Source: Gammaproteobacteria bacterium (GTDB taxonomy: Bacteria; Pseudomonadota; Gammaproteobacteria; SG8-11). Taken from it: a stretch of 45,240 nucleotides of DNA. The position numbers and the translations under genes were made by a program. The stretch spans positions 1-45,240 of the forward strand of contig JAHECY010000024.1 of NCBI GenBank assembly GCA_024641505.1, given 5' to 3'. Under the pieces are notes generated by a model. That model was not told the DNA's origin. It saw only the letters and a program-made list of their open reading frames with translations, and made no database searches. Positions 1 to 9,646 of this stretch are shown in pieces; the stretch's first letter is position 1, and each line of letters starts with the position of its first letter.

Positions 1-55
1 CAGGTTACCAATGGCGTGCAATTTCGCTACTTCCATTCCTTTTAAGCCGGCGACT

Positions 56-592
56 ATGGTTCGCAAAATTGCCTGGCTGGTACTGATCCTGGCGGCGCCA
101 TTGGCAATGGCCCAGCAGCCTGCCAAGCAGCGCGCTATCGGCGCCCCACCGCTGGAGCATCTCACGGTGGAAATCACCACGCACCTTGGAGATCAGCAGA
201 TCTTCCGCGCCGGTGATGAATTGACCTTTCTGGTGAATCTCAACAAACAAGCCTATCTCACCATTATTTTTCAAGACGCAGCCGGTACCCTGATGCAATT
301 GCTGCCGAACCGACAGGTCACCAATACGCTTTATGAACCTGGCTGGTATTTCGCCATACCCGATGCCCGGGATCCGTTCTTATACCGGGTGGCGGCGCCT
401 TACGGAGATGAGTATGTCTACGCCTATGCGTCCAACAAACCGCTGCCGGAACTGGCAGGGGTGGAGATGAACGGTGGCTTGCGGCGACTGGCGGACAGTG
501 CCGCGGGTATCGAGGCTAAATTCGCCGAATTCGCGCGTGTCGCCGGTGCCGAGCTAAGCCGATATCGAACCCGACTGGTCACCACGCCCTGA
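56..592 (+). CDS. Exported DUF4384 domain protein
   Basis: A short exported protein of 178 residues. The ATG at 56 begins a clear signal peptide (basic MVRK, hydrophobic core, likely cleavage after AMA, before QQPAK). The same frame is open up to the window edge and has an earlier ATG at 11, so a longer N-terminus cannot be excluded, but the internal signal peptide favours 56. Mature residues about 35-120 have the DUF4384 pattern: a (F)RAGDELTF strand, then YLTIIFQDAAG and LLPN, followed by a region rich in aromatic residues. DUF4384 domains are found in envelope proteins, often beside kinases, CHAT proteases or surface-assembly systems; no specific reaction is known. The last 39 bases overlap antisense with the 3' end of the tandem-PilZ gene on the other strand. 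Confidence 0.7.
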   Translation: MVRKIAWLVLILAAPLAMAQQPAKQRAIGAPPLEHLTVEITTHLGDQQIFRAGDELTFLVNLNKQAYLTIIFQDAAGTLMQLLPNRQVTNTLYEPGWYFAIPDARDPFLYRVAAPYGDEYVYAYASNKPLPELAGVEMNGGLRRLADSAAGIEAKFAEFARVAGAELSRYRTRLVTTP

Positions 593-1456
593 ACCGGAAG
601 CCGGTTTTTGCTGCGCCAGAAATCGTTGATAGAGTTGTCCGTAGGCCACAGGTACCTGTAATAATTCGATACCGCACAGACCGGTTTGCGCAACTTCCTC
701 GCGGTAGCAGATTCTGCCCACCAGTCGCAGCGGTTTGTCATCCGACTGTATTTCCACCCGCACCCGTTCGGACAACTGCGCATCCGGTGGGACCCGAATG
801 CTCAATCCGAATTGCCCAATCTCCAGAATGGTGCCTTCCACGAATTCGTCAAAATGGTCCAATCCCCAACTGCGCACCCGCACTTCCAGCGCCGGCACTT
901 TGAGGCGGCTTTCGCGGCGCTTGTAGGGCAAGGGCACGGGCGCCGCCGGCGCTGGCTTGCGTTCGGCCTGGGTTGCGGACGCCATTGCGGCGGCCGCCGC
1001 GGCCTGAGCCCGTTGCTCCTGTTGCTGTCTTTGTACTTTAAGTTTCAGCATTTTCTGTTTGCGTTTGAGTTCTCGTTGCATGAAGGCAACGCGTGCCCAG
1101 CGTTCAATGCGTTTGTCCAATTGCAGAGGTGTGTTGCGAAATGCAACGCCATACCAGATGAACTCGTCCAAGGGGTTGCCGAAAACGACATTACCTTCGA
1201 CCAGGTACTGGTAATCTTTGTCGGTCAGCACCAATTGCAGGGGTTGGTCGGGTTTCAAGGTCAGGCCATTGGTAACAATGCCGATGCCGTCGAGACAAAT
1301 ATCATAGAGCAGGCACGCATGGTACTCCTTGAACCAGAGCCATTTTTTTCTCTGGACGGCGACCTGTAGACCGCGCACGTTGACGCGCGGATTTATCCGT
1401 CGGTCATTCGGGCCGTCGAATCTTTGATCGGAAGTTGAATTAGATGCAGAGTCCAT
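554..1456 (-). CDS. Tandem PilZ domain protein
   Basis: A cytoplasmic protein of 300 residues with two PilZ-type modules, a fold that commonly binds cyclic di-GMP. The first module (about 17-125) has R19-R20-x3-R24 and then D52-x-C54-x2-G57, close to the RxxxR ... D/NxSxxG signature. The second (about 178-285) has R180-R181-x2-R184, but the second signature is degenerate (E212-x-G214-x2-G217). The modules are joined by a charged helical linker (126-160, rich in K, R, Q and A) and a Pro/Ala stretch. No membrane segment or signal peptide is seen. Ligand binding by the first module is likely; the second may be structural or bind weakly. The start is the ATG at 1456. The gene converges with the DUF4384 gene. 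A diguanylate cyclase at 34671-35639 is one possible source of ligand. Confidence 0.75.
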   Translation of the reverse strand: MDSASNSTSDQRFDGPNDRRINPRVNVRGLQVAVQRKKWLWFKEYHACLLYDICLDGIGIVTNGLTLKPDQPLQLVLTDKDYQYLVEGNVVFGNPLDEFIWYGVAFRNTPLQLDKRIERWARVAFMQRELKRKQKMLKLKVQRQQQEQRAQAAAAAAMASATQAERKPAPAAPVPLPYKRRESRLKVPALEVRVRSWGLDHFDEFVEGTILEIGQFGLSIRVPPDAQLSERVRVEIQSDDKPLRLVGRICYREEVAQTGLCGIELLQVPVAYGQLYQRFLAQQKPASGSGRGDQSGSISA

Positions 1457-1927
1457 TTAACATAAATATTTCTTGATTATTGTGGTAAAAGTATAGCTAA
1501 CCGGGACGGGAGGGGGTAGGGCCCAGCCGGAAAGAAGTCGGTTATCGCTTAAATATTTATAATATTTCAAAAAAGTGATCATTCCGGGAAAACTTCATTA
1601 ACACCGGATGCTTACCCATGCAAAGGTGGTCATGGCAGCCGGATTTTAATAATGGAAATGAACGGGGCAACGGGACTTCATCAATAATCAGTATAATCTT
1701 GCGTATACATGACACCAAGAACAAATACTCGCGCCCGGGTGCTAGGCTCGCAGAGAAACCACTTTGTATGCTGTTGAGGGCTGGGCTGGGGCGCCGGTTA
1801 GGTTTGCCCGCATTTACGTTACACTTGGGGGTGCCGCGCATGGGCCAGGATGATGGCGCAACGCGTGATTATTGCCGGCAAGATGTCGGCGAGTGTTTAC
1901 TCATAACAAAATGGCGGTTAGATAACC
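1457..1927. other. Intergenic region, no gene seen
   Basis: This stretch separates the divergent tandem-PilZ and PII-like genes and must hold both promoters. A TATACT hexamer on the minus strand (1495 to 1490) is a possible -10 for the PilZ gene, and TATAAT at 1692-1697 is an isolated -10-like hexamer on the plus strand. Neither has a convincing -35 partner. The short open frames here have no domain signature or ribosome binding site that I would trust. Confidence 0.5.
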
Positions 1928-2239
1928 ATGGCAATGAAGAACATTATTGCAGTAATCCGGGAAGAGGCTCTTAACGGGGTGGTTGAAATGTTGCGGGATC
2001 GAGGGGTACCAGGAGTCACCGTAGTGGAAGCCCGGGGCTACGGGGAGTACGCCAACAGCTATTCCCGTGATCCGATGGCCTCTTATTTCCAGATCGAGGT
2101 GATGATCGACGAAGAGCAGGCGGAAACCGTCGCGCATATGATCATGAATGCCGCGCGGTCCGGGACGGAGGGTGACGGCATCGTGGCGATTACTTCAGTG
2201 GATAAGTTTTATCGTATCCGGGACCTGCAGGCATTTTAA
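1928..2239 (+). CDS. PII-like signalling protein with shortened T-loop
   Basis: A small protein of 103 residues with the PII (GlnB/GlnK) core. The N-terminus MKNIIAVIREEALNGVVEML matches the first strand and helix. The B-loop is recognisable as S78-G79-T80-E81-G82-D83-G84, and the C-terminal RIRD corresponds to the RIRTGE of GlnB. Unlike canonical PII (about 112 residues), the segment between GYG (37-39) and QIEV (55-58) is several residues shorter and lacks the LYRGAEY block carrying the uridylylated tyrosine; two tyrosines (Y41, Y45) are present in other contexts. Canonical control by GlnD is therefore unlikely. No amtB, glnA or metal-efflux gene lies beside it, so its target is unknown. 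An alternative ATG at 1934 would remove two residues. PII-like paralogues acting on transporters or on bicarbonate or metal physiology are possible relatives. Confidence 0.75.
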   Translation: MAMKNIIAVIREEALNGVVEMLRDRGVPGVTVVEARGYGEYANSYSRDPMASYFQIEVMIDEEQAETVAHMIMNAARSGTEGDGIVAITSVDKFYRIRDLQAF

Positions 2240-2383
2240 TTGGCAAACTAAACGGGTATGCAGCCAGCCACACTGTGTGTACCGTATAGCAACAGTAAGC
2301 GTCGGGTAACAAGGAAGATGAGGAATTCTGGAGTAAGTCTCTTTCCATGATCTGATGATTGTGTTATCTTCCCGTCCCTTATT

Positions 2384-2460
2384 AGGCGCGTAGCTCAGTT
2401 GGTTAGAGCACCACCTTGACATGGTGGGGGTCGATGGTTCGAGTCCGTTCGCGCCTACCA
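2384..2460 (+). tRNA. tRNA-Val (GAC)
   Basis: The 77-base cloverleaf includes an encoded CCA end. The acceptor stem AGGCGCG pairs with CGCGCCT, the D-arm contains TAGCTCAGTTGGTTAGAGC, and the anticodon stem CCACC/GGTGG encloses the loop TTGACAT with anticodon GAC. The T-loop is TTCGAGT. The T-stem includes two wobble pairs. It is followed directly by an intrinsic terminator, so it appears to be a single-gene unit upstream of thrS. Confidence 0.95.
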
Positions 2461-2466
2461 AATTCC

Positions 2467-2494
2467 AAAGCATCGATATATCGGTGCTTTTTTT
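2467..2494 (+). terminator. Intrinsic terminator after tRNA-Val
   Basis: AAAGCATCGAT and ATCGGTGCTTT form an 11-bp stem with one G-T pair and a two-base loop, followed by a run of T residues (2488-2494). It separates the tRNA from thrS. Confidence 0.75.
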
Positions 2495-2550
2495 CTTTAT
2501 TGAATCCGGTAAACTTAGCGCTTTGATTCGCAAGTGAAATCCTGTCAGTT

Positions 2551-4476
2551 ATGCCAACAATAACATTACCCGACGGCAGTCAGCGCCAGTATGCTGGTCC
2601 CGTCACCATTGCTCAGGTTGCGGCCGATATCGGTCCTGGTCTGGCCAAAGCCGCTCTTGCCGGCAAGGTCGGCGACAGGCTGGTGGATACCTCGTATACC
2701 CTGACCACCGATTGCCAGCTCGCCATTGTCACCGAGCGTGATGCTGAAGGTGTCGATATTATTCGCCATTCCACCGCGCACCTGCTGGCGCAAGCGGTGA
2801 AACAGTTATTCCCCGAGGCGCAGGTCACGATTGGTCCGGTGATCCAAGATGGCTTCTATTATGATTTTGCCTATCCCCCGGGATTTTCCCAGGATGATCT
2901 GGCCACGATCGAGCAGCGCATGGAAGAGCTGGCCAAGCAGGATATACCGGTCACGCGTACCGAGATGCCGCGTAACGAGGCAGTGACTTTTTTCCGGAAT
3001 ATGGGGGAAGAGTATAAGGCCAAGATCATCGAGGACATTCCCCAGGATCAGGTGATTTCCCTGTACCGGCAAGGCGACTTCATCGACCTGTGCCGGGGGC
3101 CCCATGTGCCCAGCACCGGTAAGCTCAAGGCTTTTAAATTGATGAAGTTGGCCGGCGCTTATTGGCGTGGTGATCACCGCAATGAAATGCTGCAGCGGGT
3201 TTATGGAACCAGTTGGAGTAACGCCAAAGATTTAAAAGCCTACCTGCACCGGCTCGAAGAGGCGGAAAAGCGCGACCACCGTAAGTTGGGTAAGCAACTG
3301 GATCTGTTTCATACCCAGGAAGAAGCGCCGGGCATGATTTTCTGGCATGCCAATGGCTGGGCCTTGTACCAGCAGGTCGAGCAGTATGTGCGCCGGGTGA
3401 TGTTTGAGCACGGTTACCAGGAGATTCGTACCCCGCAAGTGGTGGACCGGGTGCTCTGGGAAAAATCCGGGCATTGGGAGAAATTCCGCAAGGATATGTT
3501 TACCACGGAGTCTGAAAACCGGACTTATGCCATTAAACCCATGAATTGTCCCTGCCACATTCAGGTGTTTAATCAAGGCCTGAAGAGTTACCGGGATTTA
3601 CCTTTGCGCCTGGCTGAATTTGGCTCTTGTTTGCGCAATGAAGCCTCCGGAACTTTGCATGGTCTGATGCGTCTGCGTAATTTTGTTCAGGATGATGCCC
3701 ATATATTCTGTACCGAAGATCAAATCCAGGTCGAGGTGTCGCAATTTATTGATTTACTTTACCAGGTCTATGCGGACTTTGGTTTTAAGGACATCATTCT
3801 AAAGCTGTCAACGCGGCCGGCGCAGCGCGTCGGCTCCGATGAAGTATGGGATAAGGCGGAACACGCACTGGAAACCGCCTTGAATAATAAGGGGTTGGAG
3901 TGGCAGCTGCAGCCGGGGGAAGGGGCTTTTTACGGGCCGAAAATCGAGTTTTCCTTAAAGGACAGCATCGGTCGTATCTGGCAATGTGGCACCATTCAGG
4001 TGGATTTTTCCATGCCGGGACGGCTGGACGCCAGTTACGTGGCGGAAGACGGCAGTCGCCAGGTGCCGGTCATGTTACACCGGGCGATTCTGGGCTCCAT
4101 GGAGCGTTTTATCGGGATTTTGATCGAGGAACATGCTGGCGCCTTCCCGTTTTGGCTGGCCCCGATACAGGCAATGGTGCTGAATATCACGGATAATCAG
4201 GCGGGTTATGTCCTTGAAATTGAACAATTCCTGCAAAAACAAGGCTTCCGTGTAAAATCCGACTTGAGAAATGAGAAGATCGGCTATAAAATTCGCGAGC
4301 ACACTATACAGAAGGTCCCGTACCTTCTGGTGGTTGGTGACCGAGAAGTCGAGAATCACACAGTGGCCGTGCGCGCGCGCGGTGGTAAGGACCTGGGCAC
4401 AATGAGTTTGCATAAACTCGCCGAGGGTCTTGCCGCTGAAAATGCGAGCCGCGGCCGCATTGTTTTGGAGGATTAA
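2551..4476 (+). CDS. thrS: Threonine--tRNA ligase
   Basis: A class IIa aminoacyl-tRNA synthetase that charges tRNA-Thr. At 641 residues it is full length (E. coli 642). Domain order: TGS domain (about 1-62), editing domain with H73-x3-H77 (HSTAHLLAQ), catalytic core with KPMNCPCH carrying the first zinc-ligand cysteine, motif 2 ([16 protein letters not shown], then QDDAHIFC), motif 3 ([20 protein letters not shown]), and a C-terminal anticodon-binding domain from about 535. Motif 2 usually starts HRNE; here the codon is TTG (Leu), a notable substitution. The gene opens the translation operon, with infC 4 bases downstream. In E. coli, ThrRS represses its own translation by binding a leader that mimics tRNA-Thr. 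The 56-base leader here is too short to judge that by eye. Confidence 0.97.
   Translation: MPTITLPDGSQRQYAGPVTIAQVAADIGPGLAKAALAGKVGDRLVDTSYTLTTDCQLAIVTERDAEGVDIIRHSTAHLLAQAVKQLFPEAQVTIGPVIQDGFYYDFAYPPGFSQDDLATIEQRMEELAKQDIPVTRTEMPRNEAVTFFRNMGEEYKAKIIEDIPQDQVISLYRQGDFIDLCRGPHVPSTGKLKAFKLMKLAGAYWRGDHRNEMLQRVYGTSWSNAKDLKAYLHRLEEAEKRDHRKLGKQLDLFHTQEEAPGMIFWHANGWALYQQVEQYVRRVMFEHGYQEIRTPQVVDRVLWEKSGHWEKFRKDMFTTESENRTYAIKPMNCPCHIQVFNQGLKSYRDLPLRLAEFGSCLRNEASGTLHGLMRLRNFVQDDAHIFCTEDQIQVEVSQFIDLLYQVYADFGFKDIILKLSTRPAQRVGSDEVWDKAEHALETALNNKGLEWQLQPGEGAFYGPKIEFSLKDSIGRIWQCGTIQVDFSMPGRLDASYVAEDGSRQVPVMLHRAILGSMERFIGILIEEHAGAFPFWLAPIQAMVLNITDNQAGYVLEIEQFLQKQGFRVKSDLRNEKIGYKIREHTIQKVPYLLVVGDREVENHTVAVRARGGKDLGTMSLHKLAEGLAAENASRGRIVLED
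4467..4471 (+). promoter_or_regulatory. Shine-Dalgarno deciding the infC start
   Basis: GGAGG lies inside the last codons of thrS, nine bases before the ATC at 4481. No ATG, GTG or TTG lies at a suitable distance in the infC frame. The spacing points to ATC as the initiation codon, in line with the rare AUU start of E. coli infC. Confidence 0.7.
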
Positions 4477-4480
4477 ACAT

Positions 4481-5086
4481 ATCGTTGCGGAAAAACGCGC
4501 AAGGTTGAACGAGGAGATCACATCGCCACAAGTGCGTGTGATCGGTCACGATGGAGAGCAGATTGGTGTCATCTCTGCTGCCGAGGCGAATCGTCTGGCG
4601 GAGCAGGCCGAGCTTGATCTGGTGGAAATCTCTCCCAGCGCTGATCCCCCTGTTTGCCGGATCATGGACTATGGCAAGTATCTTTTTGAGATGAATAAAA
4701 AGCGTCACGCTGCCAAAAAGAAACAGAAAGTTATCCATATCAAGGAAATGAAGTTCAGACCAGGGACGGAGGAAGGTGATTACCAGGTCAAGCTGCGCAA
4801 CCTCGTTCGGTTTCTGAGTGAGGGCGACAAGGCGAAAATCACCTTGCGGTTCCGGGGGCGTGAGATGAGTCACCGGGAACTGGGTCTGAAGCTGCTGCGA
4901 CGTATTGAAAGTGATTTGGGTGATTACGCCATTGTGGAGCAGGAACCTAAATTGGAAGGCCGTCAGATGGTGATGGTGATGGCTCCGGGGACCGGTAAGA
5001 AGGAAAAAGTGAAGGTCGACAAGCCGAAGTCGGAGTCGGATCCGGTTACGAATGAAGAATCAAGTGGAGTAGATGTTAATGCCTAA
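4481..5086 (+). CDS. infC: Translation initiation factor IF-3
   Basis: IF-3 binds the 30S subunit, keeps it apart from 50S and proofreads the start codon. From the ATC at 4481 the product has 201 residues. The N-domain includes GEQIGVI and [20 protein letters not shown], then the lysine-rich linker ([11 protein letters not shown]), then the C-domain ([31 protein letters not shown]). E. coli IF-3 has 180 residues; the surplus is a charged C-terminal tail after VMVMAPG. The frame is open further upstream to an ATG at 4430, but that start lies deep inside thrS and lacks a ribosome binding site. The rare ATC start after GGAGG fits IF-3 autoregulation, because the factor discriminates against non-canonical starts. 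The 3' end overlaps rpmI by 8 bases. Confidence 0.93.
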   Translation: MVAEKRARLNEEITSPQVRVIGHDGEQIGVISAAEANRLAEQAELDLVEISPSADPPVCRIMDYGKYLFEMNKKRHAAKKKQKVIHIKEMKFRPGTEEGDYQVKLRNLVRFLSEGDKAKITLRFRGREMSHRELGLKLLRRIESDLGDYAIVEQEPKLEGRQMVMVMAPGTGKKEKVKVDKPKSESDPVTNEESSGVDVNA

Positions 5087-5276
5087 GATGAAGACCAATC
5101 GGGGCGCGGCGAAACGATTTCGCAAGACCGCTTCCGGAAAGTTCAAGCACGGTCAGGGGTATCGTCGTCATATCCTGACCAAGAAGAGCACCAAGCGTAA
5201 GCGTCATTTGCGTACGGTCAGCGCGGTGTGTGCGTCGGACACCAAATCGGTGCAGCGCATGATGCCTTATGCCTGA
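5079..5276 (+). CDS. rpmI: 50S ribosomal protein bL35
   Basis: A 65-residue basic ribosomal protein starting [20 protein letters not shown], the invariant bL35 N-terminus. The ATG at 5079 is chosen over an upstream in-frame ATG at 5073, because bL35 begins MPKMK and the GGAG at about 5065 is well spaced. The start overlaps the infC stop, so translation of the two is probably coupled. Canonical residues [20 protein letters not shown] follow. In E. coli, rpmI and rplT are translationally repressed by L20 binding to their mRNA; the same may hold here, but the operator fold was not verified. Confidence 0.97.
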   Translation: MPKMKTNRGAAKRFRKTASGKFKHGQGYRRHILTKKSTKRKRHLRTVSAVCASDTKSVQRMMPYA

Positions 5277-5305
5277 TGAATTGAAGTTAAGAGGATCTGT
5301 AGACA

Positions 5306-5668
5306 ATGCCAAGAGTTAAACGAGGAGTCACCGCCGGCGCCCGCCACAAGAAGGTCATCGACCAAGCGAGCGGGTATCGTGGACGCCGGAACAATGTATT
5401 CCGTATCGCCGTGCAGGCGGTTACTAAAGCCGGTCAATATGCCTATCGCGACCGCCGCCAGCGCAAGCGTCAGTTCCGTGCCCTGTGGATTACGCGCATC
5501 AATGCCGCTGCCCGGGAGTGTGGCATGTCTTACAGCCGCTTCATGGCGGGATTGAAGAAGGCTTCCATTGATTTGGACCGTAAAGTATTGGCTGATATTG
5601 CGATATTTGATAAAGAGGCTTTTGCTACCTTGGCAGCAACTGCGAAGGCCAGCCTCCCGTCCCAATAA
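5306..5668 (+). CDS. rplT: 50S ribosomal protein bL20
   Basis: A 120-residue 23S rRNA-binding protein needed for early 50S assembly. The sequence opens [18 protein letters not shown] and continues with [15 protein letters not shown], then [17 protein letters not shown], all typical of bL20. Length matches the family (about 118). It lies 29 bases after rpmI, in the conserved infC-rpmI-rplT order. An intrinsic terminator follows before pheS, so transcription probably drops here and pheS depends on readthrough or its own promoter. Confidence 0.98.
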   Translation: MPRVKRGVTAGARHKKVIDQASGYRGRRNNVFRIAVQAVTKAGQYAYRDRRQRKRQFRALWITRINAAARECGMSYSRFMAGLKKASIDLDRKVLADIAIFDKEAFATLAATAKASLPSQ

Positions 5669-5703
5669 ACCGGGGCATGCCATCAGCGGTGATGGCGCAT
5701 TGA

Positions 5704-6780
<1,077 letters not shown>

Positions 6781-6835
6781 TCGGCGCGACAGTGCAAAAA
6801 CTACTCGGTATATAACGCAACGGTGCTGAACGCAG

Positions 6836-7197
6836 GGCGCATAATATTACGTACTGTGTTTTTTTAGTTGGAACGAAGGTTTGGTAACGCGGCTTCGTTA
6901 CGGATTTCCCGCCCGCTAATGTAGCGGTGGGGGTGCCGTTGCCAGGAACGCCGTGAACCCATCCCTGGGGGCTCGCAAGCGCCATCCCTGGCGCTTGACG
7001 TCCTGGCAACGCTACCCCACCGCTACCGCAGGCGGGAAATGGTGGTACCCAAGGTATGTTTGTATCGCGACCGAACAGCGGGCTTGATCGTAGGGTGCGT
7101 ATTACGCACCGGCATTTGTAATTGGAACGAAGGCTGTTATGCGAGAAACAAATACGGTGCGTAAAACGCACCCTACGCATTACGTAATATTGGTGCC
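6836..7197. repeat. Nested inverted-repeat element between pheS and pheT
   Basis: The element is bounded by near-matching inverted ends: GGCGCATAATATTACGTA (6836-6853) and TACGTAATATTGGTGCC (7181-7197). Inside lie (a) a long imperfect stem, left arm 6904-6949 and right arm about 7001-7039, with a perfect 8-bp hairpin AAGCGCCA/TGGCGCTT near its tip; (b) an inverted pair 7090-7110 and 7156-7176, which match at 20 of 21 positions and contain TAGGGTGCGT / ACGCACCCTA; (c) a direct repeat TTGGAACGAAGG at 6868-6879 and 7122-7133. There is no coding frame with a recognisable product. This looks like a REP- or MITE-type non-autonomous element, probably inserted between two genes that are normally adjacent. 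I saw no clear target-site duplication. Confidence 0.65.
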
Positions 7198-7270
7198 TAG
7201 ATAAAAGGTTATGTGTGTCTTGCATTGTTTGGTTGATATCGAAATTTGATTTTATTGAAAAGAGATAATT

Positions 7271-9643
7271 ATGAAATTCAGTGAGGCCTGGTTACGGGAA
7301 TGGGTGAATCCCAAAGTGTCAACGCAGGAGTTGGCGCACCAATTGACGATGGCGGGGTTGGAAGTGGATGCCATCGAACCTGTGGCCGGGGTGTTCAACG
7401 GGATCGTGGTGGGCAAGGTGCTGACGGTGGCGCCGCATCCCGATGCTGACAAGTTGCGGGTTTGTACCGTGGAGGCGGGGCAGGGCGCTCCTTTATCCAT
7501 CGTTTGTGGAGCGGCGAATGTGGCGGTTGGCATGCAGGTGCCAACGGCATTGATCGGCGCCTCTTTGCCCGGTGGCTTGAAAATAAAAAAATCAAAGTTA
7601 CGGGGTGTGGAATCCCACGGCATGTTGTGTTCCGCCAAGGAATTGGGGTTGGCCGAGAGTTCCGACGGTTTGCTGCCACTGGATGCGGAGCTGACGCCGG
7701 GTATGGATGTGCGCGCCGCGTTACAGCTGGATGATGTCAGTATGGAGTTGGGGCTTACTCCGAATCGTGGCGACTGTCTGGGGATTATCGGCGTCGCCCG
7801 GGAAGCCGGCGTGATCAACGATATACCGGTGGTGATGCCGGCCATCGCCGCCGTGCCAGAGACCATCCAAGACTCTCTTCCCGTTGAATTGCTGGCGCCT
7901 GAGGATTGTCCCCAATACGTAGGCCGTATCATCAGGAACATCAATGCGCAGGCCGCGACGCCGTTGTGGATGAAAGAGCGCTTGCGCCGCAGCGGTGTGC
8001 GCAGCCTCGGCCCGGTGGTCGATGTGACCAATTACGTGTTGCTGGAACTGGGACAGCCTATGCATGCCTTTGATCTGGATAAGTTGCAGGGCGGTATCCA
8101 CGTGCGCCATGCGCGTGCCGATGAAAGACTCAAGCTCCTGGATGGGCAGGAGATCACGCTCAATGCCGGTTCCCTGGTGATTGCCGATCATCGGCAGGCA
8201 CAGGCGTTGGCTGGAATCATGGGCGGCGATACGTCCGCCGTGGGCGACAGTACCCGTCATATTTTCCTTGAAAGTGCCTTCTTTAATCCTCTGATGTTGG
8301 CCGGCCGCGCCCGGTCCTATGGATTGCACACCGATTCGTCGCATCGGTTTGAACGCGGAGTGGATCCGGCGCTGCAACGTCGGGCGATCGAGCGCGCCTC
8401 GGATTTATTGTTGGCTATCGTCGGCGGCGATCCGGGGCCGGTGCGCGAGGTCACTAGCGCGGCCCATATACCGCGGCGTGATGCCATCGGTTTACGCCGC
8501 GCGCGTCTCGCCAAGCTTATCGGGAAGCATATCGACGATGCGTCGATAGAAAATATTTTATCGCGTCTGGGGATGCGCCTCGAGGCCGACGCCGATGGCT
8601 GGCAAGTCACCCCCCCGAGCTTTCGCTTTGATATCGCGATTGAGGAGGATTTGGTCGAAGAGGTGGCCCGGATTCATGGGTACGATAATATTCCCGCGCT
8701 ACCCTTGCAAGCTGACCTCAGAATCTTTGCGCCCAGCGAAGCCAGCGTAGACAGTGAGCGGTTGAAAAATCTTTTAATCGAAAGGGGTTACCACGAAGCA
8801 ATCACCTATTCCTTCGTCGATATGCAGATGCAGCAGTGTCTGGACCCAGAGGCATCGCCAGTCGCGCTGTCAAATCCCATCTCCGCCGATATGTCGGTGA
8901 TGCGTACCAGTCTGTGGCCAGGCTTGATCAACGCGCTGCGTCATAACCAGGCGCGTCAGCAGGGACGGGTACGATTGTTCGAGCAGGGGTTACGCTTCCG
9001 GCAGACGGTCACGGGTCTGTCCCAGGAGGATATGCTGGCCGGGGTGCTGGCAGGCGGCAATGTGCAGGAATCCTGGAACGAAGCGAAAAGAACCAGTGAT
9101 TTTTATGACATTAAGGGTGACGTAGAAAATCTGCTGTCGGTTTGTGATGGCCGGATTGAATACCGCAAGGAAAGTCATCCTGCATTGCACCCGGGGCAAT
9201 CGGCGCGCATTTATCGAAACAATAAAGCCATAGGATGGGTGGGGGCAATTAGTCCAAATCTCCTGAAAAATCTGGATCTTAGCAGTCAGGCATACGTTTT
9301 TGAGTTGGAACTTGCCGCTATATTGATGGGAACGGTACCGAAATTCCATGAAATGTCGAAATTTCCGTCGATTCGTCGTGACTTGGCCGTTGTTGTCGAA
9401 AGCCATATTGAATATGGTGGTGTTGAATCATGTGTTCAAAAAATAGGCTCTAAATTGCTAAAGAAGTTACAGTGTTTTGACGTATATGTAGGGAAAGGCA
9501 TTGATTCAGGAAGAAAAAGTTTGGCATTAGGCTTGACCTTCCAAGATCTTACACGCACACTTAATGATGACGATGTAGATGCCGAAATAACAACAATACT
9601 TGCAACTCTGGAAAAAGAACTAGGGGCGACACTGAGGAGTTGA
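7271..9643 (+). CDS. pheT: Phenylalanine--tRNA ligase beta subunit
   Basis: The 790-residue beta subunit (E. coli 795) of PheRS, which binds tRNA-Phe and edits misacylated Tyr. In order: B1 start MKFSEAWLREWVNP, a tRNA-binding OB domain (about 39-148, VGKVLTVAPHPDADKL and SKLRGVESHGMLCSAKELG), the B3/B4 editing module (about 210-400, VDVTNYVLLELGQPMHAFD, SHRFERGVDP), B5 (about 405-475), the catalytic-like core and a C-terminal FDX-ACB domain (about 695-790, FPSIRRDLAVVV). An unusually long gap with the repeat element separates it from pheS. The final third is visibly more AT-rich than the first part. The stop is 3 bases before ihfA. Confidence 0.97.
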   Translation: MKFSEAWLREWVNPKVSTQELAHQLTMAGLEVDAIEPVAGVFNGIVVGKVLTVAPHPDADKLRVCTVEAGQGAPLSIVCGAANVAVGMQVPTALIGASLPGGLKIKKSKLRGVESHGMLCSAKELGLAESSDGLLPLDAELTPGMDVRAALQLDDVSMELGLTPNRGDCLGIIGVAREAGVINDIPVVMPAIAAVPETIQDSLPVELLAPEDCPQYVGRIIRNINAQAATPLWMKERLRRSGVRSLGPVVDVTNYVLLELGQPMHAFDLDKLQGGIHVRHARADERLKLLDGQEITLNAGSLVIADHRQAQALAGIMGGDTSAVGDSTRHIFLESAFFNPLMLAGRARSYGLHTDSSHRFERGVDPALQRRAIERASDLLLAIVGGDPGPVREVTSAAHIPRRDAIGLRRARLAKLIGKHIDDASIENILSRLGMRLEADADGWQVTPPSFRFDIAIEEDLVEEVARIHGYDNIPALPLQADLRIFAPSEASVDSERLKNLLIERGYHEAITYSFVDMQMQQCLDPEASPVALSNPISADMSVMRTSLWPGLINALRHNQARQQGRVRLFEQGLRFRQTVTGLSQEDMLAGVLAGGNVQESWNEAKRTSDFYDIKGDVENLLSVCDGRIEYRKESHPALHPGQSARIYRNNKAIGWVGAISPNLLKNLDLSSQAYVFELELAAILMGTVPKFHEMSKFPSIRRDLAVVVESHIEYGGVESCVQKIGSKLLKKLQCFDVYVGKGIDSGRKSLALGLTFQDLTRTLNDDDVDAEITTILATLEKELGATLRS

Positions 9644-9646
9644 TCC

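Noticed and set aside
1618-1974. Plus-strand frame upstream of the PII-like gene
   Set aside because: It runs into the PII-like gene out of frame, lacks a ribosome binding site, and has no domain or signal peptide.
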